A stretch of 6,881 bases of DNA from an uncultured Holophagales bacterium (GTDB taxonomy: Bacteria; Acidobacteriota; Thermoanaerobaculia; UBA5066), in the NCBI GenBank assembly GCA_937927565.1, contig CALBDV010000786.1, positions 1 through 6,881 of the forward strand, written 5' to 3'. Shown here piece by piece: positions 1 to 6,553 of the stretch (its first letter is position 1; every line of letters starts with the position of its first letter). The translations under genes were made by a program, and so were the position numbers. The notes beneath the pieces were generated by a model that saw only the letters and a program-made list of their open reading frames with translations, was not told the origin of the DNA and ran no database searches.

Positions 1-21
1 CCGCGACCCCTTGAACCCCAT
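1..21 (-). CDS. 5' end of a small unknown gene (partial, runs off the window)
   Basis: Only seven codons are visible, reading MGFKGSR on the minus strand, starting at ATG 21-19. The start is well supported: GGAGGT (27-32) sits 5 nt upstream, and the whole leader is duplicated in front of the intact gene at 6550-6810. That gene begins MGINGIK, so the first codons are also alike and the two genes are probably paralogues or descend from a duplicated 5' end. Nothing can be said about function. An alternative is that only the promoter and start were copied and the rest of this gene is unrelated. Confidence 0.5.
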
Positions 22-81
22 TCGGCACCTCCGTCTGCGGACAGCCGCAACTAGCTCTATATCATAGATTTACGTTGGCAC
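11..81 (-). repeat. Left copy of duplicated promoter/leader with RBS and start codon
   Basis: Positions 16-55 are identical over 40 bp to 6805-6844. Positions 56-81 match the other copy at 20 of 26 bases. On the minus strand the unit contains, in order: a diverged A/T-richer segment with a -10-like TATGAT (rest of promoter not convincing), a perfect TGCGG/CCGCA hairpin with a 4-nt loop (36-49), GGAGGT (27-32), and ATG (21-19). The conserved core covers the hairpin, Shine-Dalgarno and start codon, suggesting a regulated leader rather than an integration site. The two copies are directly oriented and 6789 bp apart. Confidence 0.9.
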
Positions 82-99
82 GATCTTTTCCGCGGGTAT

Positions 100-698
100 C
101 TAGGGACAGCATGGGACAACGAAAATAGATACCTTGGCGCACTGTACAGCCGACGACCTCTCGGGATACCGACTGCTCCGAGATACGGGTGAAAAGAGCC
201 TTGGAAATCTTAGGGACCCAGGGACAAGAGACACCGACCGCCCCCGCTCGCCCACGACAAGAACTCGTATATGGCGTTCGATCGGCTTGCCCTTCCCCAG
301 GATGAGGAGAAGGGGTTCGGGGCGTTTGTAGCGCGACGACGCCGCAATCTCTCGAAGCTGCTTGAGATCCTGCCCGCTCGGCGCCGTGGTCATGGCCGGA
401 TGGTAGTTCCACTCCCCAACGTAGTGCGTCTCTTGGCTGGTCCAGAGACGATCAAGGAGACCCTGGAGACCCTCGACGCTGCGATTGAACCACGTGCTAC
501 CCGCTCTCAAATCAGGCGCGCGGCCGTGATGCGCTCTATGATGGCCATCCTGTGATCGACGCTGTACCGGCCGATCAGAGTCCCCCCTGTCTCAAGTGTA
601 TCGGCACCACGCTGGTAACGACCTAGGCGCCGTAGCTGGTCCGGTCCGAGCCGTGCGCCGAAGCGGCCGTCTCGTGATTTGAAAACCAGATCTGACAT
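100..698 (-). pseudogene. JAB/JAMM (Mov34/MPN/PAD-1-like) metalloprotease gene, frameshifted
   Basis: Prokaryotic JAB proteins are zinc isopeptidases, often next to ubiquitin-like conjugation genes. The first part (ATG 698 to about 512) holds the ETGGTLIGRY strand with the glutamate of the JAMM motif (E36). The second part, in another frame from about 510 to 100, begins RAGSTWFNRS and contains HYVGEWNYHP, then APSGQDL, then PEPLLLILG, the expected order for the family. The frames join if one base is restored near 509-514 (GG or TTT run). The usual HxHP is NYHP here: the first zinc-ligand histidine is Asn (codon AAC, 408-406), so activity is doubtful even with the frame repaired. The start ATG overlaps the upstream gene's stop as TGATG, indicating translational coupling. 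The C-terminal 50 or so residues before TAG at 100 look non-native. Family assignment is firm; function is inferred. Confidence 0.82.
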
Positions 699-1467
699 CA
701 GGAGTCCAAGCGCTGCAAACCGTTGAACACGTCATCCACTTCGATTCGCTCGTAGACGACCAGTTCAGGTACGGCGCCACCCACCCCGCATATACGCTCG
801 AGCTCCTTGACCGTCGCAGCCGCTTGGAGCCAGATGTCGTGCGCTCCCGCCGGGAACACGGAGTTCCAACATCCGATTCCTTCGCGCGGAAACACACAGC
901 ACGGGACACAGACGAGCCGGAGCCAGGCCGCGTTCGTCGTCGCCTCCCGGTCGTCGGAGATGCTCAGGTGTACGGGGACGGCGTCCACCCCGACGCCGCG
1001 GAGTGGGCAGCCCGTCTGGACGCCGTGGGCTCTCCCGTCTCAAACCGGGGGGGCGAGCTGCTTCATCCTCGCCGCAAAGGGCTTCGGCATGCCCGTGCAA
1101 TCCGAGGCCATGATGACGACGCGCCGGACCGCAAGCGCCTCGACCGTGGACGCGAGGCCGACCTGCCTGAGGCGTCGGCCGCACCTCGCCGCCTGCTTCT
1201 TCGCGCACATCGAGCGATCCTGCGCGAGGGGTGTGGGAGGAAGGGTGTCCCAGCGGAGAAGAGGTCGCGCTCAACCTCGCTCACCTCCTTCTCGCCGCGG
1301 GAGCATCAGGAGGGCGATGATGTACCGTGAGGTGATCCGAATGCTGTCGGTGCGGTACTCCTGCACGGGGGAAGGGAGATGTAGCGTTCCCCAGCCAACC
1401 CCATATCCCTCAGCATCGCACTGTCACCGTCCTCGAAGGAGGGCACCAGAAACCGAGTCTCTGTCAG
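698..1467 (-). pseudogene. Unknown gene with several frameshifts, upstream of and coupled to the JAB gene
   Basis: I do not recognise the family. Coding-like minus-strand segments follow each other in different frames. RFLVPSFEDGDSAMLRDMG (frame from about 1467) passes to EYRTDSIRITSRYIIALLML, then VERDLFSAGTPFLPHPSRR, then GLASTVEALAVRRVVIMASD. The last and longest is VDAVPVHLSISDDREATT, running on through VFPAGAHDIWLQAAATVKEL to a TGA at 700-698. Third codon positions are strongly G/C in each segment. Junctions lie at or near G-run 1367-1371, about 1285-1300, about 1215, G-run 1047-1053 and C-run 988-991. Repairing single bases gives one protein of roughly 250 residues. Its stop overlaps the JAB start (TGATG), so the two were one operon. 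The 5' end may be cut by the neighbouring transposase remnant. Long plus-strand readings of this stretch are Arg/Pro-rich shadows. Confidence 0.6.
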
Positions 1468-1509
1468 TCCCGGGCGCACGGCTGAAAAGTGAGGGCGGGG
1501 AGGGGGCGA

Positions 1510-1950
1510 TCAGGCCGCACGGTCGGCCCAGCGTTCCCAGAAGTCCTCGAATCGACTGCTGAGGCGGCAACAGCGCAGGGCGATGATGGCGTCGGCACCG
1601 GAGGTGGTCCAGTGCATCCCTGCCCTTTTCAGCCGGGTACCGACAGCGACCTTGCAGCCGGCCTCGACGACACCCGTAGAGGTACAGAGGCCTTTGGCGC
1701 GGAAGACGGGGTAGTCCATCCGATCCCGATTGTGATCGAGGTAGCCGGCGCATTGGCGGGCGGCTAAGCAGACGGAGGCGTGGGCCGAAATCTCTCGGAT
1801 GAGGACGTCGAGTTGGCCAGCGTCGAGTTCGTCCTCTCGTGCTTCGCTCCAGGCCGCACCGAGGGGGTTCTCGGCTCCCCAGATGGCCTTGCCGACGTCG
1901 TTGAGATGTTGCTTGACGTGCTTCAACACTCGTCGGAAAGTGACCACCCT
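1510..1950 (-). mobile_element. 3' remnant of an ISKra4-family transposase gene
   Basis: The C-terminal part of a DDE-type transposase is recognisable: LKHVKQHLNDVGKAIWG, then NRDRMDYPVFRAKGL, then STGVVEAGCKVAVGTRLKR, then AGMHWTTSGADAIIALR, ending in FEDFWERWADRAA and TGA at 1512-1510. The SGVVEA-type block contains the glutamate normally acting as the third catalytic residue. The N-terminal half, including the first two catalytic aspartates, is absent, so the element cannot move by itself. The frame stays open upstream into an unrelated cyclic-nucleotide-binding sequence, giving a chimeric 221-codon frame from 2175. The fusion joint lies between about 1950 and 2050. Non-coding sequence 1465-1510 may hold the IS right end; I could not identify terminal inverted repeats. 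Confidence 0.75.
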
Positions 1951-2020
1951 CGCTCGTTTGTTTCTTGCCGGCCTTGTGTGGCCACCGGTGGGCGACAAGT
2001 CACGAGCGCTCAGCATCATC

Positions 2021-2037
2021 CCGCGCCGGAGGCGCGG
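2021..2037. repeat. Perfect 7-bp GC hairpin at the sensor/transposase junction
   Basis: CCGCGCC-GGA-GGCGCGG forms a 7-bp perfect stem with a 3-nt loop. It is not followed by a T-run on either strand, so it does not look like an intrinsic terminator. It sits just where the cyclic-nucleotide-binding reading peters out and the transposase reading has not begun. Confidence 0.45.
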
Positions 2038-2049
2038 CCGGGCGCGGCG

Positions 2050-2436
2050 CTCTTCTAACGAGCAGACCCGGCAGTTTCCGGAAAGCGCTGAAGGCCCTGA
2101 GATCCTGAGAACGACGCACTCTTCCAGTGCGACCACTGAGGCCGACCTTCTTGCCTTTGGGTCGATGAGGGCCATTTCACCAACGTGCTAACCGGCAACG
2201 CGACGGGAGACCTCTCGCCCGTGGACGCAGATCGAGAATCGCCCGGCGAGGATCAGGTACAGGTCGTTGTCAGTTTCGTCCTGTGAGATCACGGCGTCTC
2301 CCGGCCTGCACGACGCGACCTCTGCCGCCGTGGCGATGACATCGGCGAGCGTGGAGTTCCCCTGAATCAGCGCGTGCCCCAGCAGGGCCTCCCGAATTAG
2401 GCGCGGGCCTTCGGGCCCATTGAATCGTCGGAACAT
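2050..2436 (-). pseudogene. Cyclic-nucleotide-binding (CNMP) sensor domain gene, broken by amber codon and frameshift
   Basis: The N-terminus MFRRFNGPEGPRLIREAL is followed by a cNMP-binding beta-barrel: RPGDAVISQDETDNDLYLIL, GRFSICVHGREVSRRVAG, then the phosphate-binding cassette GEMALIDPKARRSASV with its conserved Glu (codon 87) and Arg (codon 97). An in-frame TAG (2190-2188, codon 83) splits the domain where Gln or Glu is usual before HVGEM. After VVLRIS the frame slips: restoring one base near 2096-2098 continues it as AFSAFRKLPGLLVRR to about 2050. This N-terminal architecture resembles effectors of the Pycsar type, where cCMP or cUMP binding activates a C-terminal TIR or membrane domain. 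Here the effector part is missing, replaced by the transposase remnant, and no cyclase is in the window. The RBS is weak. The domain is certain; the Pycsar link is inferred. Confidence 0.8.
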
Positions 2437-2460
2437 TAGATCTCGGCTCTCTCGCCCCCA

Positions 2461-2571
2461 TTATCTTCGAGAGAGGGCCTCAACGAGCGGCACTTCTGAA
2501 GCGAGGCACGCGTCCATCTCGTCGATCCCGAGAATCAAGAGCTGCGAATCGTCACTCGATGCGCGCGCAAC
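2461..2571 (-). pseudogene. Short coding-like scrap, 3' end of an unidentified gene
   Basis: The minus strand reads about 36 codons ending in TAA at 2463-2461, including ASSDDSQLLILGIDEMDACL and EVPLVEALSRR. Codons have the G/C-ending bias of real genes here. There is no start with an RBS, and the frame closes a short way upstream inside the nuclease gene. It ends 24 nt before the CNMP gene ATG, the spacing of an operon partner. It could be the 3' tail of the gene that once preceded the sensor gene, cut when the nuclease operon arrived. I do not recognise the family. Confidence 0.35.
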
Positions 2572-2573
2572 GC

Positions 2574-4298
2574 CTACTGCGGGAAGACTGGAGGATCGCC
2601 CTGTGCCGTCCAGAACGCCTTCGCATCGTCAAACAGCGCGCTGAACTCCTCCTCCTCCCCGGGCTTTTCAACGCCCATCTTCGTCATTACGTCGAAGAGG
2701 TGGTTGTGGAACGTGTTGCCCCCTTCGCGGTCCACCTCGAATCGCCCACGAAAGAGCGCGTGCGGCCTCTTCCCGGCGGCGACCACGGCGGCCATCGAAT
2801 CCGCATCGTCAGCGTTGAGGATGGACAGCGGCTTCACCTCGACGCCCTTTGGAACAATGTCCTTCAGGTCGCTGCGGAAGACGGCATCGAGCATCGGCCC
2901 GATCGTCGGGATCGTGATCGCGTGGTCCATGCAGACAATCGCCGGGTAGACCTTCCTGATCGTGTGTGTCCCGAAGTACTTCGCTTGAAGCTCTCTGTTT
3001 CCGAAGAGCCGGCGAAGGGCGCGAACGAGCTGTACGCCGTTCCTGTCCTCCTTCAGCAGTTTCCTTCTCGCTTCTTCCACGAGGTCTGCGCTGTTCCCGG
3101 AGTACTTCGCCTTCTCCGTGAGGATGAACGCCTTACATTCGATCAAGACGGCATCAGGCCCGCAGACGATCATGATGTCTGTCAGTTCCCCTCCCTGATC
3201 GTCGAGGGGCGACCGATACAGACGCGGGTGCGGCCCCAACCCGCTTCGACCCTTCAAGAGGGCCTTCTCCAACCGATCGGCGACCGGCTTCTCGAAGAGC
3301 TTCGCCCAGGCCGCGGAGAACTGGTTCCGCTCTCCAGGAGTTGAGAAAAGCCCGAGTATCTTCCAGAACAAACCGGAGGAAAGCTGCTCTCCCATCCCAT
3401 ACAGGTCTGGGCACAAGAAGACATCCTCGCGAGATGACGCGATGAGGGGGCGGGAGCGGAATGGTTCCTGGGAGCGGCTCTTGATGATGCCCGCCAGGTC
3501 CTTCCCGACCGCTCCTTCGATCTCAGGGATGGGAATCGAGACCGCCTCGACTACGCGTCGGATGCCTTCCCTGTCCATCGCTTTCGCGAACACGTCCGTG
3601 AGCTTGAAGATCCCGTGAAGCTCCTCTCCTTGCTGAGAGAGCAGCTTCGTGACAAAAGCGACGATGACGTACATGAACTCGCGGATGCTCAGCTCGAACG
3701 TTCGACTGAACCGCGCCGCGGCCTCTACCAGAATGGGCTCGCTGCTCCACGCAGAGTCTCGAACCATCGTGTAGGCCCGCGTGTACGCCAGCATGAGTGT
3801 GGGTCGATTCGACTCCTCGAACGCCCCGAGAATGAGGGCGACAGTGTCCTCAAGTTCCAGTTCCGACTTCGACTCCTGTAGACCGCCGACGAGAAGAAAG
3901 GCCTCCCCCATCGCGAAGCGCCCATCTTCGGTTTCCTGCGCCGTGACTTCGTGCCCTTCCACGTCGGGACAGAGAACGTGAGCCAGGCGGAGGAGCGTGA
4001 GCGCACGTCGTCGCGTGAAGACCACGATGGGAACCGATTCCGATGCCGCGTAGTGCGCTATGGCCTCTCTGGTCTCTGGTCGTAAGAGAAACGGCTGAAA
4101 CTTCGTCCTGTCGAGGTCCATCCAGGCTGCCGCGTCGTCCCCTTCCCAGCGCGATCCGATGTAGCAAACGACCGCCGTCGCGATGCCGCGTGGAATCGAC
4201 TCCATGAGGCGCGTCAGTGTCTCGATCGTCGCTTCGTGCCCGTGGACCTCTTTCGATCCGGCCAGAATCGCGATGCTCGACTTCGTCGGTTGACTCAC
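2574..4298 (-). CDS. 574-aa protein with PD-(D/E)XK nuclease motif, probable effector
   Basis: The C-terminal half contains a PD-(D/E)XK-type core at residues 371-391: GGELTDIMIVCGPDAVLIEC followed by KAF, with D374, E387 and K389 in the E-x-K arrangement and a possible helper Gln at 423 (GVQLVRAL). This is the pattern of restriction-endonuclease-like and NERD-type nucleases. Residues 1-300 are an unrecognised, mostly soluble region beginning SQPTKSSIAILAGSKEVHG. No membrane segment is evident. I chose GTG 4298 because the 45 codons from the upstream ATG at 4433 encode an Arg/Ser/Gly-rich stretch and overlap the preceding gene; GGGAG lies about 10 nt before the GTG. It follows the 107-aa gene by 76 nt, in the same direction as the ATPase gene, so an operon is likely. 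The frame is intact to TAG. The nuclease fold is a motif-based call; target and role are inferred. Confidence 0.8.
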   Translation of the reverse strand: MSQPTKSSIAILAGSKEVHGHEATIETLTRLMESIPRGIATAVVCYIGSRWEGDDAAAWMDLDRTKFQPFLLRPETREAIAHYAASESVPIVVFTRRRALTLLRLAHVLCPDVEGHEVTAQETEDGRFAMGEAFLLVGGLQESKSELELEDTVALILGAFEESNRPTLMLAYTRAYTMVRDSAWSSEPILVEAAARFSRTFELSIREFMYVIVAFVTKLLSQQGEELHGIFKLTDVFAKAMDREGIRRVVEAVSIPIPEIEGAVGKDLAGIIKSRSQEPFRSRPLIASSREDVFLCPDLYGMGEQLSSGLFWKILGLFSTPGERNQFSAAWAKLFEKPVADRLEKALLKGRSGLGPHPRLYRSPLDDQGGELTDIMIVCGPDAVLIECKAFILTEKAKYSGNSADLVEEARRKLLKEDRNGVQLVRALRRLFGNRELQAKYFGTHTIRKVYPAIVCMDHAITIPTIGPMLDAVFRSDLKDIVPKGVEVKPLSILNADDADSMAAVVAAGKRPHALFRGRFEVDREGGNTFHNHLFDVMTKMGVEKPGEEEEFSALFDDAKAFWTAQGDPPVFPQ

Positions 4299-4374
4299 GC
4301 CCTGGCATCTCCCATCAGCTCTCGAACTTGCGGCTCCGTTCGCCGCCCTCTTCACGAAGCGGTGGTTCGCCGAT

Positions 4375-4698
4375 TCACCCGATCCTCCGGAGCTTCTTCC
4401 TGACAGTCTCCGGCGTCCCCTGGTCGTTCGCAACCGTCCGTCGCACGAGGCTCAAGGCCGCACCGCCGAGCGTGCCGGCCACGATGAGCACCCCGTCAGC
4501 CACCGCCTTCTCGAGATCAGAGGATCGGACCACACTGGCATCCTCCCCTCTCACGGTCGTGTACGGGGCGCTGGCGACCTGCGGCAGGGCCGCCATGACG
4601 CAGGTCTCGAAGCTCCCCGACCACCCCGGGACGACCCACCTACGGCCAGGAGTCTTCGACTGCGTTGACCCCACGTAGATAGCCCCGCCGGCCTTCAT
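4375..4698 (-). CDS. 107-aa protein of unknown function between ATPase and nuclease genes
   Basis: I do not recognise this family. It begins MKAGGAIYVGSTQSKTPG, has a W-containing segment WVVPGWSGSFETC at 21-33, a hydrophobic stretch GVLIVAGTLGGAALSLV at 69-85 that could be a membrane helix or a buried helix, and a basic C-terminus VRKKLRRIG. Codon third positions are strongly G/C, which supports a real gene. It lies 60 nt after the repaired ATPase gene and 76 nt before the nuclease gene, all on the minus strand. There is no Shine-Dalgarno before the ATG; a promoter-like pair lies just upstream (see 4706-4734), so a leaderless message is possible. An internal GTG or ATG start is an alternative. 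Confidence 0.6.
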   Translation of the reverse strand: MKAGGAIYVGSTQSKTPGRRWVVPGWSGSFETCVMAALPQVASAPYTTVRGEDASVVRSSDLEKAVADGVLIVAGTLGGAALSLVRRTVANDQGTPETVRKKLRRIG

Positions 4699-4705
4699 GG
4701 GCGGG

Positions 4706-4734
4706 AATCTACGTCAGGCGTAAATTAGGCGCAA
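4706..4734 (-). promoter_or_regulatory. Possible promoter for a leaderless message of the 107-aa gene
   Basis: On the minus strand TTGCGC (4734-4729) and TAGATT (4711-4706) are separated by 17 nt. The -10-like box ends 7 nt before the ATG at 4698, which would put the transcript start at or next to the start codon. No Shine-Dalgarno is present. Both boxes are imperfect and I could not test how often such pairs occur by chance. Confidence 0.3.
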
Positions 4735-4758
4735 GTATCGCCGGAGCCGACTAGGAGC

Positions 4759-5804
4759 CTACGTGGCGAGCATCTTCGAGGCGGGCGCTCCCGAGAGCGA
4801 TCCGCCTGCATCAAAGATCCTTCGGCAGAGGACTTCGATGCGTTCGCCGCGCTTCTTAAGGGCGGCCATCTCTGAGTCGAGATTGGAGATGAGCCCCATG
4901 TTCATCGTGATATCGAGCGCAGTCCCCTTGATATTCCCCGCGAAGTACTTCTTCGTGGACTTCGACCAGTTGAGGCCGCTGCCCCGCTGACGATCGAGAA
5001 GCCACCCCCTATTCGGCCCAACGCGCTCGTCATGAAGAGCCCGAATCCAGCGTTGTCGTAGCGATTCACGCGGCTCCCCTTGAAGGCCCGACCAGAGACG
5101 CCGGGAAGCAGGGCGAACCGGATGGCATCCCGATCGTCCGTGACATGCAGGTGCGGGTTATGCGTGAGGGACTCACAGAGGCCAATACCCTTGTCGAGCA
5201 TGGCGATTGTGGCGGCTCCATTCCGCGGCCAGACCTGCGCGCTGTACCAGAGGTTCGGCGACTCGCTGTGTTCCGCGACGTTCCGGATGATCTCTCGGAA
5301 CGCGTAGACCATCGCCTCACGGCCAGCGCCTCCCGTGCGCTGCGTCAGGACGTTCACGAGATCGTCGGCCTTGCGCTGAATCAGGTCGGTCAGCGAACGT
5401 CCGGTGTCGAACGCCTCAGCATGGAGCTCCGCGATTTCGATCCTGGTGATCGGCAGGTAGGTCGATGACCCCCTCGCAACTCCTGGCTCGTTCCCGAACC
5501 GGAGACCGAACGCCCGGAAGAAGCCGATGTGGCTCAGGTAGCTGCGGCACGACGTCTCCTTGTAGTTCGTCGCCCTCAACTTGCTGGGTTGCCGTTCAGC
5601 AGTGAACGAGCGCAAGGCATTCGCCGCATAGAGTCCGCCGAGGGGCTCCGCCCACGTGAGCGAACCGAAGTCGAACACGTACTCGTCGTCGGCCGGCGTG
5701 CCCGTGATCCTTCCCGTGAACTCAATCGCGTCCAAGATGCCCAACCGACTAGGAACAACGATGTGCGTCGTCGTGCTTTCCGGTGAAGCGTAGCTCATCG
5801 ACAC
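4759..5804 (-). CDS. STAS-like plus GHKL (HATPase) protein, with one apparent frameshift
   Basis: Residues about 14-100 resemble a STAS-like domain (YVFDFGSLTWAEPLGGLY, then SYLSHIGFFRAFG). Residues 163-274 are a GHKL ATP-binding domain: N-box EIIRNVAEHS with N175, G1 box LDKGIG at 203-208, a lid region, and G2 box NAGFGLF at 251-257. No phosphoacceptor His domain or membrane segment is seen, so it is not a classical sensor kinase; anti-sigma-like or MORC/MutL-like use of ATP is conceivable. The frame as written ends at TGA 4902 with an Arg/Ser-rich tail. Adding one G to the run at 4982-4985 instead gives SGLNWSKSTKKYFAGNIKGT and ALDITMNM, the expected last strands of the fold, and continues to TAG 4761-4759, a 348-residue protein. 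GTG 5804 or ATG 5798 may be the start; the RBS is poor. First gene of the probable operon with the 107-aa and nuclease genes. Confidence 0.85.
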
Positions 5805-5914
5805 GGGTTGCGGTCAGAGCATCAGTCGCCCGTCCCAGGGCTCCACTTCGTCTTGACATCCGCTGGTGGGCGACGGTCAGACAGCGTACTTTGCAGGGGT
5901 TTCCACTCCGCCTC

Positions 5915-6163
5915 GTGCCCATCGTCCTCACCCCAGATCAGTTCCTCCAAGTGAAGTACCTCATGCGCGCCATCTGGTCGCAGTACTCCGACGAGTTCGG
6001 ATACCGCTCCGAAAAGCTCGCCGCGGTGGATTCTGTCGACCGCTTCTAGGTCGCCCAGTTCCTCGTCCAGATGCTCGACAACGAGAACCGCGTCGTGCTC
6101 GGGAGGCTGATGAACGGTCTTCGGATCCCGATCCCAGACGAGTGGGCTGACATTCTCTTCTGA
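5915..6163 (+). pseudogene. 82-codon unknown gene interrupted by an internal amber codon
   Basis: From GTG 5915 the plus strand encodes PIVLTPDQFLQVKYLMRAIW and SQYSDEFGYRSEKLAAVDSV up to DRF, then TAG at 6047-6049, then continues in the same frame VAQFLVQMLDNENRVVLGRL and IPIPDEWADILF to TGA at 6161-6163. Codon bias is the same on both sides of the TAG, so one gene was interrupted by a substitution, for example CAG or GAG to TAG. Codons upstream of 5915 look non-coding, so I prefer that start, although only a distant AGGGG precedes it. It diverges from the ATPase gene across about 110 bp and lies 60 nt before the DUF2493 gene in the same direction. The family is not recognised. Confidence 0.5.
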
Positions 6164-6223
6164 TCGCCCCGCTACATGCCCTTTGAGGCATCTTGGCCGT
6201 CAGACGGGGGTATCGGAGGCTGC

Positions 6224-6553
6224 ATGATTGTCGCCGTGACCGGACGGGACTACGCGGACATCGAGACGGTACGACGCGCGCTCTCGGCGCTCGACCCGGC
6301 GCCGTCGCTCGTCATACACGGAGCGGCGACGGGCGCCGACTCTCTTGCCGCGAAGATCGCCGCGGAACTCGGTATCCCGGCGGAAGCTCATCCCGCCGAC
6401 TGGACGAAGTACGGGAGGGCAGCGGGTCCGATTCGGAACCAGGAGATGGTCGCGAGGAAGCCAGATCTCCTCCTCGCGTTTCCTGGCGGCAGGGGTACGG
6501 AGGATATGAAGCGCCTGGCGCTGGACGCCGGAATCCCCGTGCGAGATGTCTAG
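6224..6553 (+). CDS. DUF2493 / YspA-like SLOG-superfamily protein
   Basis: This 109-residue protein matches the whole DUF2493 pattern: MIVAVTGRDYAD at the N-terminus, then HGAATGADSLAAKIA at 32-46, ADWTKYGRAAGPIRNQEM at 58-75, KPDLLLAFPGGRGTEDM at 79-95, and a short GIPV tail. SLOG proteins are Rossmann-like and are thought to bind nucleotides or nucleotide-derived ligands; members occur in bacterial conflict systems and in phage and plasmid genomes. The start ATG 6224 is set by GGAGG at 6215-6219 with a 4-nt spacer; the in-frame ATG at 6176 would add a non-family extension. It lies downstream of the amber-interrupted 82-codon gene. Its stop TAG overlaps the stop of the convergent 86-aa gene within the palindrome CTAG. 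Family call is firm; ligand and role are unknown. Confidence 0.93.
   Translation: MIVAVTGRDYADIETVRRALSALDPAPSLVIHGAATGADSLAAKIAAELGIPAEAHPADWTKYGRAAGPIRNQEMVARKPDLLLAFPGGRGTEDMKRLALDAGIPVRDV

Noticed and set aside
75..92. Sigma-54-like TTGGCAC on the plus strand.
   Set aside because: The required GC at the -12 position is absent and no plus-strand gene follows.
1040..1210. ThiF/E1-like nucleotide-binding motif in the segment VVIMASDCTGMP, which would fit beside a JAB gene.
   Set aside because: The glycine-rich loop of E1 enzymes is not there (only one Gly) and the rest of the protein shows no E1 features; the resemblance is too weak.
807..1562. Long plus-strand open frame of 251 codons, and another at 824-1330.
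   Set aside because: Both are Arg/Pro/Ser-rich with no motifs and lie opposite minus-strand segments with better codon bias and continuity; they are GC-driven shadows.
4299..4433. N-terminal extension of the nuclease protein from ATG 4433.
   Set aside because: The 45 extra codons are low-complexity Arg/Ser/Gly and overlap the end of the 107-aa gene; GTG 4298 with an upstream GGGAG is better.
5853..5881. Perfect TTGACA -35 box at 5853-5858 in the divergent intergenic region.
   Set aside because: No acceptable -10 box lies 16-19 nt downstream; one hexamer alone is not evidence.
5811..5881. CGGTCAGA occurs twice (5811-5818 and 5874-5881) between the divergent genes, as possible operator sites.
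   Set aside because: Eight bases twice in GC-rich sequence is weak, with no symmetry or third copy.
2188..6049. Amber codons read as sense (TAG recoding).
   Set aside because: The repaired ATPase, nuclease, DUF2493 and 86-aa genes all appear to end naturally at TAG, so it acts as a stop here.
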